Shown here: positions 22,881 through 35,361 of the stretch, piece by piece
How the letters are laid out: each line of letters begins with the position of its first letter
Numbering within the stretch: the first letter of the stretch is position 1
From: Pseudisothecium myosuroides
Lineage: Eukaryota; Streptophyta; Bryopsida; Hypnales; Lembophyllaceae
Reading direction: 5' to 3'
Assembly (NCBI GenBank): GCA_951799445.1
Contig: OX637290.1
Location: 30,808,987 to 30,872,986, forward strand
DNA length: 64,000 bases
Position numbers and translations under genes: made by a program
Notes under the pieces: model-generated
Database searches by the model: none
The model's input: the letters and a program-made list of their open reading frames with translations, nothing else
What the model was told of the DNA's origin: nothing

Positions 22881-24915
22881 AACCCTTCTTTTGCAGACAT
22901 GCCTGGTTGCAAGTGCTCTAAGTTGTATCCTAGCATTTATTTCAAGAATTGGTCTTGACTCCAAAAGTTTCACCTTGTTGGATAAAAATTTATCCCTAAT
23001 TTGAGGTTGGTTTATTTTCGTAAAGATGAACTCAAAATTTTCCAAAATTTGTAATCTAATAATGAACAGTAAGTTCTAGTGTTTTTCCACAAATGAAAAT
23101 TATGAGTTGTCCTTGACTTTGTATTAACCCCTAAACGTCTGGATTCATCTCCAAAATTGACGATTTGTGAAAAACCATTATAAACTACAATTTGGAAGAA
23201 TATTTTGGAATTGGTATACAAATGAAAGCTGTAGATTTTGATTTTTAAATTCTATCCGTATGGCTAGATCTACTAATGCTATCACCAATCTTTTTCTATA
23301 AATTTTGAAAAGAAAATTTCAGAATTCCTTCTAAATTCAATTACAAGTAAAATATTATCATTTTTTGAGTAAAACTTGTTGGAATGGATTTGAAATAAGG
23401 TTCTCTTCATAAGGTGATTTTTTGAAATTTTTGTGACCTTTACATCTTTGACTTCATTTTTGCACATCTAGTTTTGAACTAAAGTCAATGCAAATTGACC
23501 ACTTGACATACTTCCACATTTGTAATTTTAGAAATGTATATACTCTAGTAACACCAAATCCAACCAATGGATAGGACAACAACTTGATAAAGTATCACCA
23601 AAAATTAGGATGGCTTTCATCCAAGCAGGAATGAGACAGAAACAAGGATCTGAATTTGTTCATCGTCCAAAAAATGGACCTCGGAGCGCTCCAAGGTTAA
23701 TTGTTAAAAGGCAATTTAGAATTGGAAAAAACTTGCAAATAAATTATAACATGAATTTATAGTTTTTTTTGTTTTGGATCAATGGGGAAGAGGTTTTTGC
23801 ATTGACAAAAGCTACTTGTGAGGAGTTTAACCTCTTAAGGACAAGATAATTAAATTTTGAACAACAGATGAATGCACTGAGCATCTAAAATTCCTGAATT
23901 TTTCATCCATCAAATTGTTGCACATACTTGTACTAATTTTCTATTGCTTTCAAGATATAAAGAGATCTATGTTTTTTAAAGATTTGATATGCAAGTATTA
24001 TGTAGTATGAAGGATAGAAGTATGTTTGAATTTTTTCCAATTCAAAAAATGATCCCTCAAAATCAACTTAAATAAACAAGTTATATGAAAATCTTTAAAT
24101 TTGTGATAAGTAAAATTTATCATTTCGAACTTAGAGAGAAAAATTCTTAAGAAAACTAAAATCATTCAATCTACAATAAATTTTAGAAGGATCTCCAATT
24201 TTCAATTGATTAAATTTTTTATTGATAAACATTGTTTGGTATTGTAATAGATTTAATCGTATGAATATATTATATGGATTATGTATTGCAACTTGTCTTG
24301 AAAACTCGCCATTAAAATACTCTTTGAAGTTGTATTCTACAACAAAATCTTTATGATTTTAGAACTTTGGACTACCTTTGAGCTTTCAAGGATAGAAGTA
24401 GGACCTTGAGCTAGGTTGTTGTAAATCTAACCACGACCAAATTTTGTCAGAATCTAGCCGAGCATGTCATGTCATTGCGGAATTCAAACCCAAGACTGTT
24501 CAATATCTCTTTAATATTTTGGAGCACACCAACAATAATTTTTTTTTGTACAACCGTAGATTGTTGTTCCGTTACAAATGCAATCAATATATTTTGACAA
24601 AATTGGGTTACAATTGGTTTTATAACAAACCTACCCTAGTTGAAGAGTGAGCTATTTGCTACATAGATAGAGCCTTTCCTAGTGTAGCTACTTGTTTATA
24701 AATATATAACAACAAATAATAAGTCCATTTATTTTCCTATAAGGTGAAAAACCTTGAATAGGCTCCATCCTTGGAATAAATCCTAGAGTGCGATGCAAAG
24801 CTAGCGCAAAACTTTGCTGGGGAATGATGAGATGAAGCATAAATTTACTTCTTTCCTACTAATTTTATTTTTTGACCCCTCCAACTCCGATGTCTTACCC
24901 CAAACAAAACATAGC
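22881..24915. other. Intergenic sequence with an isolated TTAA-element end
   Basis: At 23124-23127 TTAA is followed by CCCCTAAACGTCTGG, a plausible family end whose partner I cannot place. Otherwise only short frames without recognisable content. Confidence 0.4.
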
Positions 24916-25028
<113 letters not shown>

Positions 25029-25822
25029 GTAGCCACTTTGACCTTGCCTCCTCAAAGCCCTGATTTCAAGAGCATTTTGTGCAAGTTGGGAGGTGAACAA
25101 GTGACACGGAACTCCTGTAGAGTTTCCCCTCGAAGGAGAACCTCATGTTGGAGAATCTGGTATTTCCACGTGTCATGAATTGGCAGGTGCAACCAGAAAT
25201 TTTGGCCCTAGTCATGGTCTCTGACAGTTGGAGGTATCTTGACAAAATTATTCAGGCATCCCACTACAGTATTCTCTTCCCTTCAACTTGCTCCAATTCA
25301 ATCAAATTTTCGAATCCCAAGGCCCTTAATATTATATTATGAATTCCTTTCACTGAACATGCCTATGGATTCTGAAATTTCATATCTTATTATTCAAGCC
25401 CAGTCAGGGCGGCGTCTGTTTCGTTGACTGGTGGGACTTGTGGTTGGAATTCTGAAGAAAGTGGTCATGAAATAACTTATCTTTGTAACTGAGAGTCTTA
25501 TGATGTTCACTGACTTGCTTTGCATCAACTTGCGGCAGCATCTTTTTCAAAAACTAAACAAAACGAACAAGTTGAAGCAACATGAAAACTGGAGGTAGGC
25601 AATGATCGTAGTTTTGACGTAGTTCCAGCATCCAGACTGTTGGTTCAAAGCATGGTAAGTGAGTACGATCAAATATTCTGTATTCTATCTTGACGTAGTT
25701 CAAACGATTTTTGTTAGAATATTTGCTATTATGTACTCCAATAACGTATCTTGTAAGTTGAAACCTTTTTTTTATGTATTGAATAAAAGTCAGCTTATGC
25801 ATATATATAAAGTAATCTAGTG
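25029..25822. other. Intergenic sequence, nothing recognised
   Basis: No supported feature. Confidence 0.4.
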
Positions 25823-26040
25823 TAGATTGCATTTAGAAAAAAAATAATTGTTCCTAAAAGGGAAGACATGCTAAAATATCACATGCCATATAAGCGTAGG
25901 GTGCAAAATGCCAAATTTGAAATTGGCCCACTAGATTGCATTTAGAAAAAAAATAATTGTTCCTAAAAGGGAAGACATGCCGAAGTATCACATGCCATAT
26001 AAGCTTAGGATGCAAAATGCCATATTCTAGATCGGTCAAA
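25823..26040. repeat. Tandem duplication, 109-bp period
   Basis: Two copies start with tagattgcatttag at 25823 and 25932. They share the run gttcctaaaagggaagacat and atcacatgccatataagc with only a few differences. The duplication is young and non-coding. Confidence 0.93.
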
Positions 26041-26662
26041 ATTCTAAATGCTCCTCTCCATGGGCTCCACAACTTTCTCAAATGTTTGACATTCTTGTGG
26101 ATAGACTCTCAGAGCTTCCTTCATTTAGTAGAACTCTTTGCCCATCCGTCTCTTTTGTGGGGCATGGATTTCATACCTTTTTTGTACAATAATTTTCATT
26201 TCTAACATCTCTATTTTTTATATAATTTTCAAATGTTCATTTTAGACTTAGAATTAATATTTATTATAGATCAAAACTCTTGGATATTCTCCATTGTGAA
26301 TAAATTATGTAAGATAATACACATTGCCCAAAAGGTTATAATGAGAAAGTGTTATACAATATTTGCATACCATTATATAATTTAGATGTTCTACATTTTA
26401 TTGTACAATGTGAAGTGGAATGAAAGTGAAACATGTAACCCACTTTTATTCTTACAAATCCTTTAGGGGTTGAAATTTCTCTCCCTCTACAATCTTACTT
26501 GTACTTAATTAAAGGGAATCCAGTTGCAAGTGCTTACTATGCAAGTGTGCAAAAGAAGCTCCTATTTTGGGCTGGAAATAGGCCTTAGAATTTTAGGGCC
26601 AATCACAAATCCTTCAGACTTGCATGCGTATGTCAAGTACACATTTATAAAAGACAATTTCC
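26041..26662. other. Intergenic sequence with a lone TTAA-family end
   Basis: ATCCTTTAGGGG-TTGA at 26458-26473 resembles a family A right end with a mutated target. No left partner was found. Confidence 0.35.
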
Positions 26663-27605
26663 TTAACCCCTAAAGGCCCGAGGCCTTTTTTCTGCCAAAA
26701 AACACTGAAAACTGCCATTTCTATAGCAAACAGTAAAAAAAATTGAAAAATGCTTTTTTTGCACATTTAACCGTAGGATCTTACATATAACTAGTATGAG
26801 AATGTATGGAAAAAATTTCAGAATTTTTGAACGCACAGATTGCAAGATATTTACGTTTAAAGTGGAAAAAATAATTTTTTCAGCACATTGCGGGACTAGA
26901 TTTTTTGACTATAAACATTTTTAACTTAAAATTTTTGCACTACAGAGTTTTGAGCTTTAAATCTTTGTAGTAGAGAATTGAGTTGAGAGTCTAGGGGAAA
27001 AAATACATGTTCAAAAAAACTTAATTATCATCCCTAAAAAAATTGTTAAGTAGAAGTAGGTACGAGATAGAAGAAAAATCTAAAATATTAATATATTTTA
27101 GATGGAATTAAAATGCACTAATTCCAATGGAGAGATTTTTCTAGCAAGTAAACTAAACCATGAGAATTTTTTTTTTTTGAAAAACTGCAAAAATAGCATT
27201 CAGAAATGAATCCTACAAATTATTTTTTTCAAGAAGATGCTCTAACTGCCCAAAAAACAAGAATGTCCATAATTTCCTCATAACTAATCCAAATGAAATG
27301 AATCAAAGCTTTCCAGATAGACAAAAATATAATCTACGAGAAAAAAAGTATTTAAAAAAAAAAATCAAAATTTTGCCAATTTTTTTTTTGCTACCGGTGT
27401 TGCCCGCCGTCCCTTGTTTTGAGCTTATTTGGTCATAACTATTGTTCCCGGGCACCGATTGTGAAAAAAATTATATTTATACAAAGCTAATCAGCTTTTC
27501 TACCTCCAAAAAAAGTTCCAAAACATCACGATAAACATTCAGCCCTTAGGTACCTGCCCAAAATCCCATTTGTCCCCGAAGGGACAATGGACCTTTAGGG
27601 GTTAA
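26663..27605 (+). mobile_element. Complete family A TTAA element, 943 bp
   Basis: TTAA (26663-26666) precedes CCCCTAAAGGCCCGAGG, and GGACCTTTAGGGG with TTAA (27602-27605) closes it. It is collinear with 5312-6886 minus the nested insertion and contains the empty target TTAA at 26957-26960. Confidence 0.92.
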
Positions 27606-28177
27606 TTAAGGATATTATTAAGCATGAGTCTCTCCAATCACTTCCTAATTAATAACTCTTAAAAAAATATATCTTTTAAATCTTTTGATATATAAAAACT
27701 AGAGTACAAATTTACTTGTACCCTTGCTAGCTCAGAAATGTTAAGGTAGGATATTCTAAAAGCACCACTACTCTGAAAGCGACCTCTAATATAGAGATAC
27801 ATATTGCACTCATTAGTGCCCCCATCAATGTACAAATGTTGTTCATTTTAGGAGGGAGTACTTTCAAAGTGACCACTCTGTTTTCACTTGAAAAAATTGT
27901 AACTAATTCTACAAAGGTCCAAAAATTATGAAACAACTTAGATTAGATGTCAATATCATTTTTCTTTCACAAAAATTTATTGAATTTTTTTTTCAAAAAT
28001 CCAAAGCTCCATATAATCAAAAATCAATCCTAAAAGGGTTGCTTTATGAGCAGCCTACCTTACATGTTTGGTATGATTTTGCAAGATTTGTGTCAAAGAA
28101 TTAGGAACAACACTTTTACTTTTTGTCCATGAATGGTACCCCATTTATTTATTCTTTCAGGATATTTTTAGCTTATG
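27606..28177. other. Intergenic sequence, nothing recognised
   Basis: A 69-codon frame on the minus strand is unsupported. Confidence 0.4.
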
Positions 28178-28256
28178 TTAACCCCTAAAGGACCACAAGA
28201 CCATCAAGTAGCTTCTCCGACATTGCTTTTTGCACCCCTAGTCTTATAGGGGTTAA
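28178..28256. mobile_element. Minimal 79-bp TTAA element
   Basis: TTAA-CCCCTAAAGGACCACAAG at the left and CCCTAGTCTTATAGGGG-TTAA at the right enclose only about 40 bp. It is an extreme internal-deletion derivative with both ends and both TTAA sites intact. Confidence 0.85.
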
Positions 28257-29276
28257 TATAGTTCTGAATCTTTTGATAACAACATTGATGATTCACAACC
28301 TACGATAATTTTTATGAAGCTTGGCACCTAGCTAGGAGAGGTGGAATTTTTAGAATTTGGCGACTTGCAACACAACCCTGGATAAGGTAGTTTATCCATA
28401 TTTAGCCCGTGTTCTAAGAACTGCTCTTCCTATTGAATCATGAATTGTTAATATAAAACTAAAAAAATAGTTCATTGACTAATTGGTGCCAATTGGGATT
28501 CACTATTACACAGTTTTACGAGTGTTGGAGATTAGGTTTGATTTTGGAAGAAGACAAAATTTTAGTGTATAATGTGGAGTTATGAGTGGTGGGACCCTTT
28601 GTGCCATCCTAGGCAATTATATGCACCATGTTGTTCAAGTTTTAAGGTTTGCACGCTTTCACTTTTGGACTTAATTTGCATGATTGATGGCCAATTGTTT
28701 GACATTTAATGGTAGTACCTATGGCCTTTAATAGCATCATGTTGTTGCAAGCTTTAAAAATCATCTCTAATTCAATTTAAGTTTAAAATTTATTAATCAA
28801 ATTGTGATGGATCTGTCTCCCTCTCTTCTTTCCCTAAAAATTTATTAGAAAATGCTTTGATCCGCATAGAAGAGATCTTAAGCTAGCATGCTCTTCAATG
28901 GACAGTTTTTGCACTTCCTACCTTAGTGAAGAGTGTAAATTTGATACTATCAAGAATGATTTAATCCTATTAGAATGATGAGGTCCAAAAGTGGTTGATG
29001 AATGATTTTTTAAGATTAGTGTAGAAATGAAAAATGCACCTATTGGTCCAAAATCAAATCATTTTTGGCAAAGTAACTTGGTGATAGGTCTCATTTAAAA
29101 GACCATAAAATAGAATTTATATACTATAATGACCACTTCTCCCAAAATTCCATAACTCTTAAACTTAATAAATACCAATCACTCATTAAAAACATTAAAA
29201 ACCTTGGTTGGACAATACAACCCCTCATAGTTCTCACAATTGGAGTCCACGGCACCTCACATATTTCATCCATCTC
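28257..29276. other. Intergenic sequence, nothing recognised
   Basis: No supported ORF or repeat. Confidence 0.4.
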
Positions 29277-30470
29277 CAAATCCTCAAAGTCCCAAAGCCT
29301 TTTTTCCATCAAAATCACTCAAAACTACCATTTCTATTGCAAAGAGCAAAAAACTTTTTAAAATGTTTTTTTTTGCATATCTAACCGCAAGATCTTGTAC
29401 TAAATTAGTGTAAGGATGTGTAGAAGAAAACTTAGAAAGTTTGACCGAATAGATTGCAAGATATTTGCATTTAAAGCGAAGAAAACAAGTTTTTTTGCAC
29501 CTACCTTGACTAGATTTTTTGGCTTTAAACCTTCTTGATTTAAAATTTTTGCTCTATTGATTTTGAATTTCTAATTTTTTATGTGAATAATTGAGTTGAG
29601 GATTTAAAAAAAAAATTTAAAAACAAACAAACTTAATTTTTACTCATTAAATAATTGTTACTTAGTAGAAGTAGGATCAAGATTGAAGAAATAATAAAAG
29701 TATTTATAGCTCTAAGATGGAATTGAAACATACTAATTTCAACGGTGAGATTGTTCTAGCAAGAAATCTTAACCTCAAGAGATTTTTTTTTTTAAAGAAT
29801 TGTGAAAATTGAGCTTTGAAATGAATACTATAAAAGATGCTCTTATTTTCCCCAACACAAGATTGTCCATAACTTTTCCAAGAAAAAAATTCAAATGGAA
29901 TGAATCAAAGATTTTCACATACATAAAATATAATCTACGAGAAATAATTTTTTTTTGGTTCATTTAAGGGTTTGTGGGATTTTTTTCTCGCCCGCCAAAC
30001 TAAAATTTGGACTTTTTGCACCATAACTTTCATTACAAGAAATTTCAGCCCCTGAAGGGGCCGCAAGTTTTGACCCCCCCAAGGTGCAATTGCAGAAAAA
30101 ATTCAAGTAAAAAATTATTTGATTTCGGGTGCTGGTGTGGCACTACTAGTGCCATGTCAGACTTTTTTATTTTTTTAATATTTTTTTATTAAAAATAATA
30201 TTTAAAAAAATAATTAAAATAAATAAATTATTCTGTAATTGCACCGGAGGGGTGCCGAGAATCATCTGTTAACGGCCTCTTTGAGGCCTGAAACTTCTTG
30301 TAATGTGCCCCCCAACATCGATTGAAATAAAAATTACATTTTCATATAGCTAATGTGTTTTTCTATCTTCATTAAAAGTTTCAAAAAATTATAACAAATA
30401 TTGAAACTACAAGAGCCTACCCAAAATCCATTTTGTCCCTCAAGGAGACATTGGAACTTTAGGGGCTAAA
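29277..30470 (+). mobile_element. Degenerate family A element with a nested insertion
   Basis: The left end is TCCTCAAAGTCCCAAAGCC (decayed) and the right end TTGGAACTTTAGGGG-CTAA. It closely resembles the degenerate copy at 2791-4134, sharing the GTCCCTCAAGG block before the end, so the two form a diverged subfamily. A 275-bp element is inserted at 30031-30305. Confidence 0.78.
30031..30305. mobile_element. Nested hairpin-ended MITE, 275 bp
   Basis: The ends CATTACAAGAAATTTCAG and, in complement, CATTACAAGAAGTTTCAG continue into a GGGGCCG / GAGGCCG block, giving about 33 bp of terminal inverted repeat. An inner pair GGTGCAATTGCAGAA / GGTGCAATTACAGAA extends it. It interrupts the family A motif cataacttt ... 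caccgattg. The target duplication is not clear. Confidence 0.65.
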
Positions 30471-30994
30471 TTGAAAAATAAACTCAACCTACCACAATTT
30501 GCTATCGCAAACACTATAAACAACACCAATAACATTGCCATCAAATACTCAACATATATTCTTCTCCACAAAAAGAGACTTGAAAATAATCAAACTTTAT
30601 CCACCAGCATCCTTCATTAAATCTTTCCATCCATTTTTCACTATTAATTTTCAACTTCACGACTTCTAATAAAATTCTATTTGTAGGCACCTCCTCTATC
30701 TCAAAAGAAATATGTAGTTTCTTATAAATAACTAGAAAATACCATGGTTGTATTTTTAGACAAAGGAAGTAGTATGGAGTCACCCTCTTTAGTGAAGGTA
30801 TGCAGTCTTGGTGTCACCCATCTTTTCTTTCGAGAACTGATGTGGGATCTAAAATGAGTAGATTTTTTAATTTCCACCAACTTAATATGGTTGGAGTTGT
30901 TTCTCTCTCTGACACAAATCTCAGAAGGCAAAAATTGTTGTCATAGATTTAACTAAAATTTTGGAATAACAAGAGAATGTACTTTGTAAGGCTA
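30471..30994. other. Intergenic sequence, nothing recognised
   Basis: An 80-codon minus-strand frame (30541-30783) has no recognisable domain. Confidence 0.35.
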
Positions 30995-31394
30995 TAAACC
31001 CTTTAACACTTGAGAATTGGCCTACATTTTTTCATACAATACAATATGCTTCGCAATAAATTGTTAAGTTACGAGCTCGACACTGCAACAAATTTTTTAC
31101 CAATTTATTACTATTTGTATCCAAAATTTTGTGATTTTGCCCCGCATCCCAATAGTGTTAGCATTAATGAAAAGGATTCAAGGCCTCCACAGGTTGTAGA
31201 TGAGTGAGTGCGCGAGCAAGCCATCCATTCAAAATTGTTCAACTCAGACTATACTGCAGAAATAACAAAAAGCTTAATGTACAATTAATGAAAAACACAA
31301 AACTGAACAGTGGATTCCATTAAGGTCCATGCATACTATATTGTATTAGAAACCGTAGATCATTGTTGGCCTTCATTGGGCATTAAAGGGTTAA
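30995..31394. mobile_element. Third TTAA-type element, 400 bp, CCCTTTAA ends
   Basis: The left end TAAA-CCCTTTAACACTTGAG and the right end CATTGGGCATTAAAGGG-TTAA share CCCTTTAA and a GGCC block further in. A TTAA target with CCC-starting ends links it to families A and B, but the body is unrelated. Confidence 0.6.
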
Positions 31395-31483
31395 GTAAGG
31401 GTGGCAAGTAGGTGTACTTACCTTGAAGCCTATTGTCAAACAAAGTATTGTTTGAGGCTATTGACCGAACAAATTAAAGCATT

Positions 31484-31956
31484 AGGGGTAGTTACACCTC
31501 CTCCGACGCCTTGACAATTCTTGGAGATTAAACGCACGTCGCATTCTGTGTGGTTTTCCGTGGCTTGCGGAGCTCTCAACCTCTGAGGTTTTGGAAGTGC
31601 CGTTCTTCTGCTTTGGAGGTGAAGAAATGGGTTGGAGAAACAGTTTCTTCGACAATTTTTCATTTTCCGCTCTAGACTTTCATCCCTCCATTGCCGCACT
31701 TTTACCGCGTGAGGTAAAACATATCAGGAGCCGATCCACGAGCAGATAATGATTGTATTGTTAACTTTGTCCCATTATCCCAACTTTTGCATAGGTAAAC
31801 CCATTCTCCCAAGTTCCATTCTCCATTCTCCATTCTCCATGCTCCACACCAAAAAGGGATGTCACACCTTCTTCACCTAAACTGGCTCCCCTTTTCTCTC
31901 ACCAACTTCTCATTCTTCAAGGAAATGTGCTTCTCGGAGGAGGTGTGACTACCCCT
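31484..31956. mobile_element. 473-bp element with 23-bp terminal inverted repeats and ATT duplication
   Basis: AGGGGTAGTTACACCTCC at the left and AGGGGTAGTCACACCTCC in complement at the right match at 22 of 23 positions (continuing TCCGA). ATT flanks both ends. A 3-bp duplication suggests PIF/Harbinger, but it is also compatible with CACTA. The interior is unusually GC-rich for a MITE and could be captured genic sequence. Confidence 0.7.
31800..31845. repeat. CCATTCT short tandem repeat
   Basis: Four to five units of ccattct(c) inside the element at 31484-31956. Confidence 0.85.
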
Positions 31957-33994
31957 ATTGTCAATCCAAGCCACTTCAGTTTTGGGAGTCTGGAAGCTTA
32001 CGTCAGACCCGAAACTCATGTGCCAATGACTCCTCAGTAATAAGAATTCCAGGCAATTGGAAAATCTGGGACGGATGAGATTGGGTGGACAGAAGCCAAG
32101 TCCTGGGCCTCGGAGAGTGCAAGAATCCCTGGGTCTTTGGATTCTCTTGGCCGGTTTGCAAGCTCAGGAGGCTTGTTAACTTATACTTTGATTCTTCCTA
32201 CTGAAGATCCCTTCATTGTTGGCAAGATCAAAGAGCCTGAAGATGAGGAGTATCAATTTGCATTGACGAAGCTACAATTACAAGGAATGCGAGCAAATTT
32301 GAGTAGGACTTTACTCGACTGAAGAGCAAAGTGATGCTGGAGGGACAAAGCCTCTCGTAATGGACTAGGTAACCTTCGAGACACCGGGAGGCGGCGAGAA
32401 GGGTTATAGACGTAACCGGCTCTGCTCCCGGATGAAAACTCTTGTAACTGTTGTCTTCGTAGATGAAAAATAATGTAATTGTCATCTTCGTGGATGAATA
32501 CTATCCTGCTTGTGGATGAAACACCGTCGAGCAGACAGTCAGAGCTGGTTACGTACTGTACAGTATGTGAGCTTCTTGTTTTCCAATGAAATTATAAATA
32601 AGAACCACGTGGTCTCTATCAAATTGTTAGTAACATTAAATAATGAAAAGTTCCCTCTAACTTACGTCGAGACGACAACCCCATCACTCACTGTGAACAT
32701 CACCGACAGAAAAAGAAAGAGTAACGGAATTGGTAAAGATTTGCATTTCCAGCCTGTTTCTAGAAGAACTCTGAAAGCCATTCATCTAACTCTTTGGGTC
32801 CTCCACGGAGGCACGGAGTCCAACTTAACTGCTTAATAACTCCGTACTTGCCTTTCTTGTTTCAAATGGTTGCGAATTGAATGAGCTCTAGATCTGTGTC
32901 GCAGGAAGGAACCAGAGAAGTTACTCTGGCTGGAACCAAGTGATTGGAAAACAAGGGTCCATAGAAATTGTCCATTTGCTTCAAAAAGAAAAAAAAGAAA
33001 AACAAGGGTACAAAGCAGTTTTTTTTTGGGACAAGTGTCGCCAGAAGACTTCAGATCACTGGAGCAAATCTGGAGGGAGCGAGTTGGACGAGCTCCAACC
33101 CTCTGACAAGTGCGAAGTTTCGCTCAAAAAACGCTGGTCCAAATTCCAAACCAGGCAAGGGTAGGTGAGTGAGGGTGCCTTGGCATATACACGTGGCGTT
33201 ACCACCTTGATCCAGGGCCCTATGGAGAGCATGCATCATTAATTCTTCATTTCAAAGTCGCCTTGGCATTTCCATTATATCACAGAATTTCAGCCTCATT
33301 GAGTTTAATATTGTTACAGGAACAAGGTGAAGTAAGCCAGGCTCCCTCACTAGGTGATTGAGAAGAAACATATGGCAAGTAAGGGAGGCGCACCCATTCC
33401 CGTCCCTTTAAGAATTCCTCCCTCATGTACTAGTGGTGCACATTTTCTTTCTAGAATGCACACCAGTGGTACATGAGGGTTGGAATTGGGTTCTGGGTGG
33501 AAATGGGTATGTCTACCTTAGGGTAGACTTTTTTGGGCAACAGTGAGACACACCTGCCTTGCCGGATTTGTGAGGGAAAATGAAATTCCTTTGTTTTGTT
33601 CGTATCAGATTCTTTACAAATTTTGAAACCCTTGTTCCGGGATACCCTACTTGACACACTTACCCGGACCCTCTACATAGGTTGATACTTATTTTTTTGT
33701 TGGATCTTAATTATTGGCAAGTGAAAAAGGGTTTCACTGCACTTTAGCACACATTATTTGGACATTGTACAAATAAGTTATGAATTTTCAAAATGCCATC
33801 TCTAAGCATATCCAGAATCAACACTAGGATCTCATAGCTTCTCATGATTTGATTAAAATACATCTTTTGTAATCAAATATCTACATTTTTGTGATGTCTT
33901 TTGGGTCTAAATTTAGGTATTGCACTTTGGGCGATGTTGATTTGAGGTGTACATACCTTTCAATGTATAATATCAATCAACATTCAAATAAAAG
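31957..33994. other. Intergenic sequence, nothing recognised
   Basis: Frames of up to 108 codons (32510-32836) occur in a moderately GC-rich zone without recognisable domains or splice context. A gene remnant cannot be excluded. Confidence 0.3.
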
Positions 33995-34939
33995 TTAACC
34001 CTATAAAGGCCCATTTGTCCCTTGGGAGGACAAATAGAAATTAAGGTAGGTTCCTATGGTTTGATTTTTGGTTTGATTTCTCTAAGTTTGTTTGGAAGAT
34101 AATTAACAAATTAGTTTTTTGGAAAATAATTTTTATTTTAATCATTGCTCGGCAGCCAAAGCTTCGTGGCTTACACCACAATAAGCTCTTTTTGGTTTAG
34201 TGGATAGAAAACAATTTCCACAAAAAATTCCACAAGAACACTAAATTATTTGATTTTCATAGATTGTAGTTTTTTCTACATGGAAAGCTTTGATTCGTTC
34301 CACTTGGATTAGTGATTTGAAAGTTATGGAGCATCTTGTTTTGCTGGCAAATATAGAAGTTTCTTGAAGAAAAAAATAAACTGGACTCATTTTTAAGCTC
34401 AATTTTTACAATTTTCCAAAACAAAATGTTCCATGAGGTTTAGTTTGCTTGCTAAAACAATGTCATTGTTGGAATTAGTGTGTTTCAATGACATCTTAGA
34501 ACTATAATTGATTTAGTTTTTCCTTCATTCTTGAACCTACTTCTACATAACAATTTTCTAAAGAATGAAAATCAAGTATTTTTTTTAAATTTAATTTAAT
34601 TTTCCAAACTCTCAACTTAATCCTTCAACATAAAAATTAGAAAATTAAAATGTGTAGTGCAAAATTTTAATTTAAAAATATTAAAAGTCTTATAATCTAA
34701 AGTATCTAAAGTACTTAAGGTGTGAAAATACACATTTTGTTCACTTTAAATGCAAATACCTTGCAGTCAAAGTTTTCAAAACTTCTTTCACACATTTATA
34801 TACTAGCCTAGTGCATGATCATGTGTATTAGATATGAAAAAAAAATAGTTTTCAAGATCTTTTGCTCTTTGCAATAGAAATGGCAATTCTAATTGCTTTT
34901 TGATAGAAAAACAAGCGGCTTGGTCCTTTTGGGGGTTAA
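33995..34939 (-). mobile_element. Complete family A TTAA element, 945 bp, inverted
   Basis: TTAA (33995-33998) precedes CCCTATAAAGGCCCATTTG and the palindrome relic GTCCCTTGGGAGGAC. The far end is TTGGTCCTTTTGGGGG-TTAA (34936-34939). Same orientation as 18127-19049. Confidence 0.88.
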
Positions 34940-35001
34940 ACTTGCAAATGAATAATTTTTTCTTGGCTTGAAGTCCTAAAGGATGTTGAATTTTTTTGCC
35001 C

Positions 35002-35361
35002 TACATCACAAAGTTTAGACCCTACAATTTGGCAACAATTATCGTGCGGTTATCGTTGTTTCATGGGTTCGTACCATAATTGCACTGACTCAGTGTATTT
35101 TTACGCACTGAATCAGTGCAAAAACAATGAATATCAATAGCATATGGTTTATGTACTTTAACTATACAATTGTTGTGTCAAACTGCACAACAATCATATA
35201 GTTAAAGTACATAAACCGTATGCTATTGATATTCATTGTTTTCGCACTGATTCAGTCCGTAAAAATACACTGAGTCAGTGCGATTATGGTATGAACCCAT
35301 GAAACAGCGATAACCGTACGATAATTGTTGCCAAATCATAGGGTCTAAACTTTGTGATGTA
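35002..35361. mobile_element. 360-bp near-perfect fold-back MITE
   Basis: Two arms of about 175 bp, differing at only a handful of positions, surround the 8-nt loop tcaaactg near 35181. Each arm carries ACTGACTCAGTGTATTTTTA and a GGTTTATGTACTTTAACTAT-type block. The ends are CATCACAAAGTTTAGACCC, flanked by TA on both sides, consistent with a Tc1/mariner-type target. A transcript would fold into one long double-stranded RNA. Confidence 0.85.
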
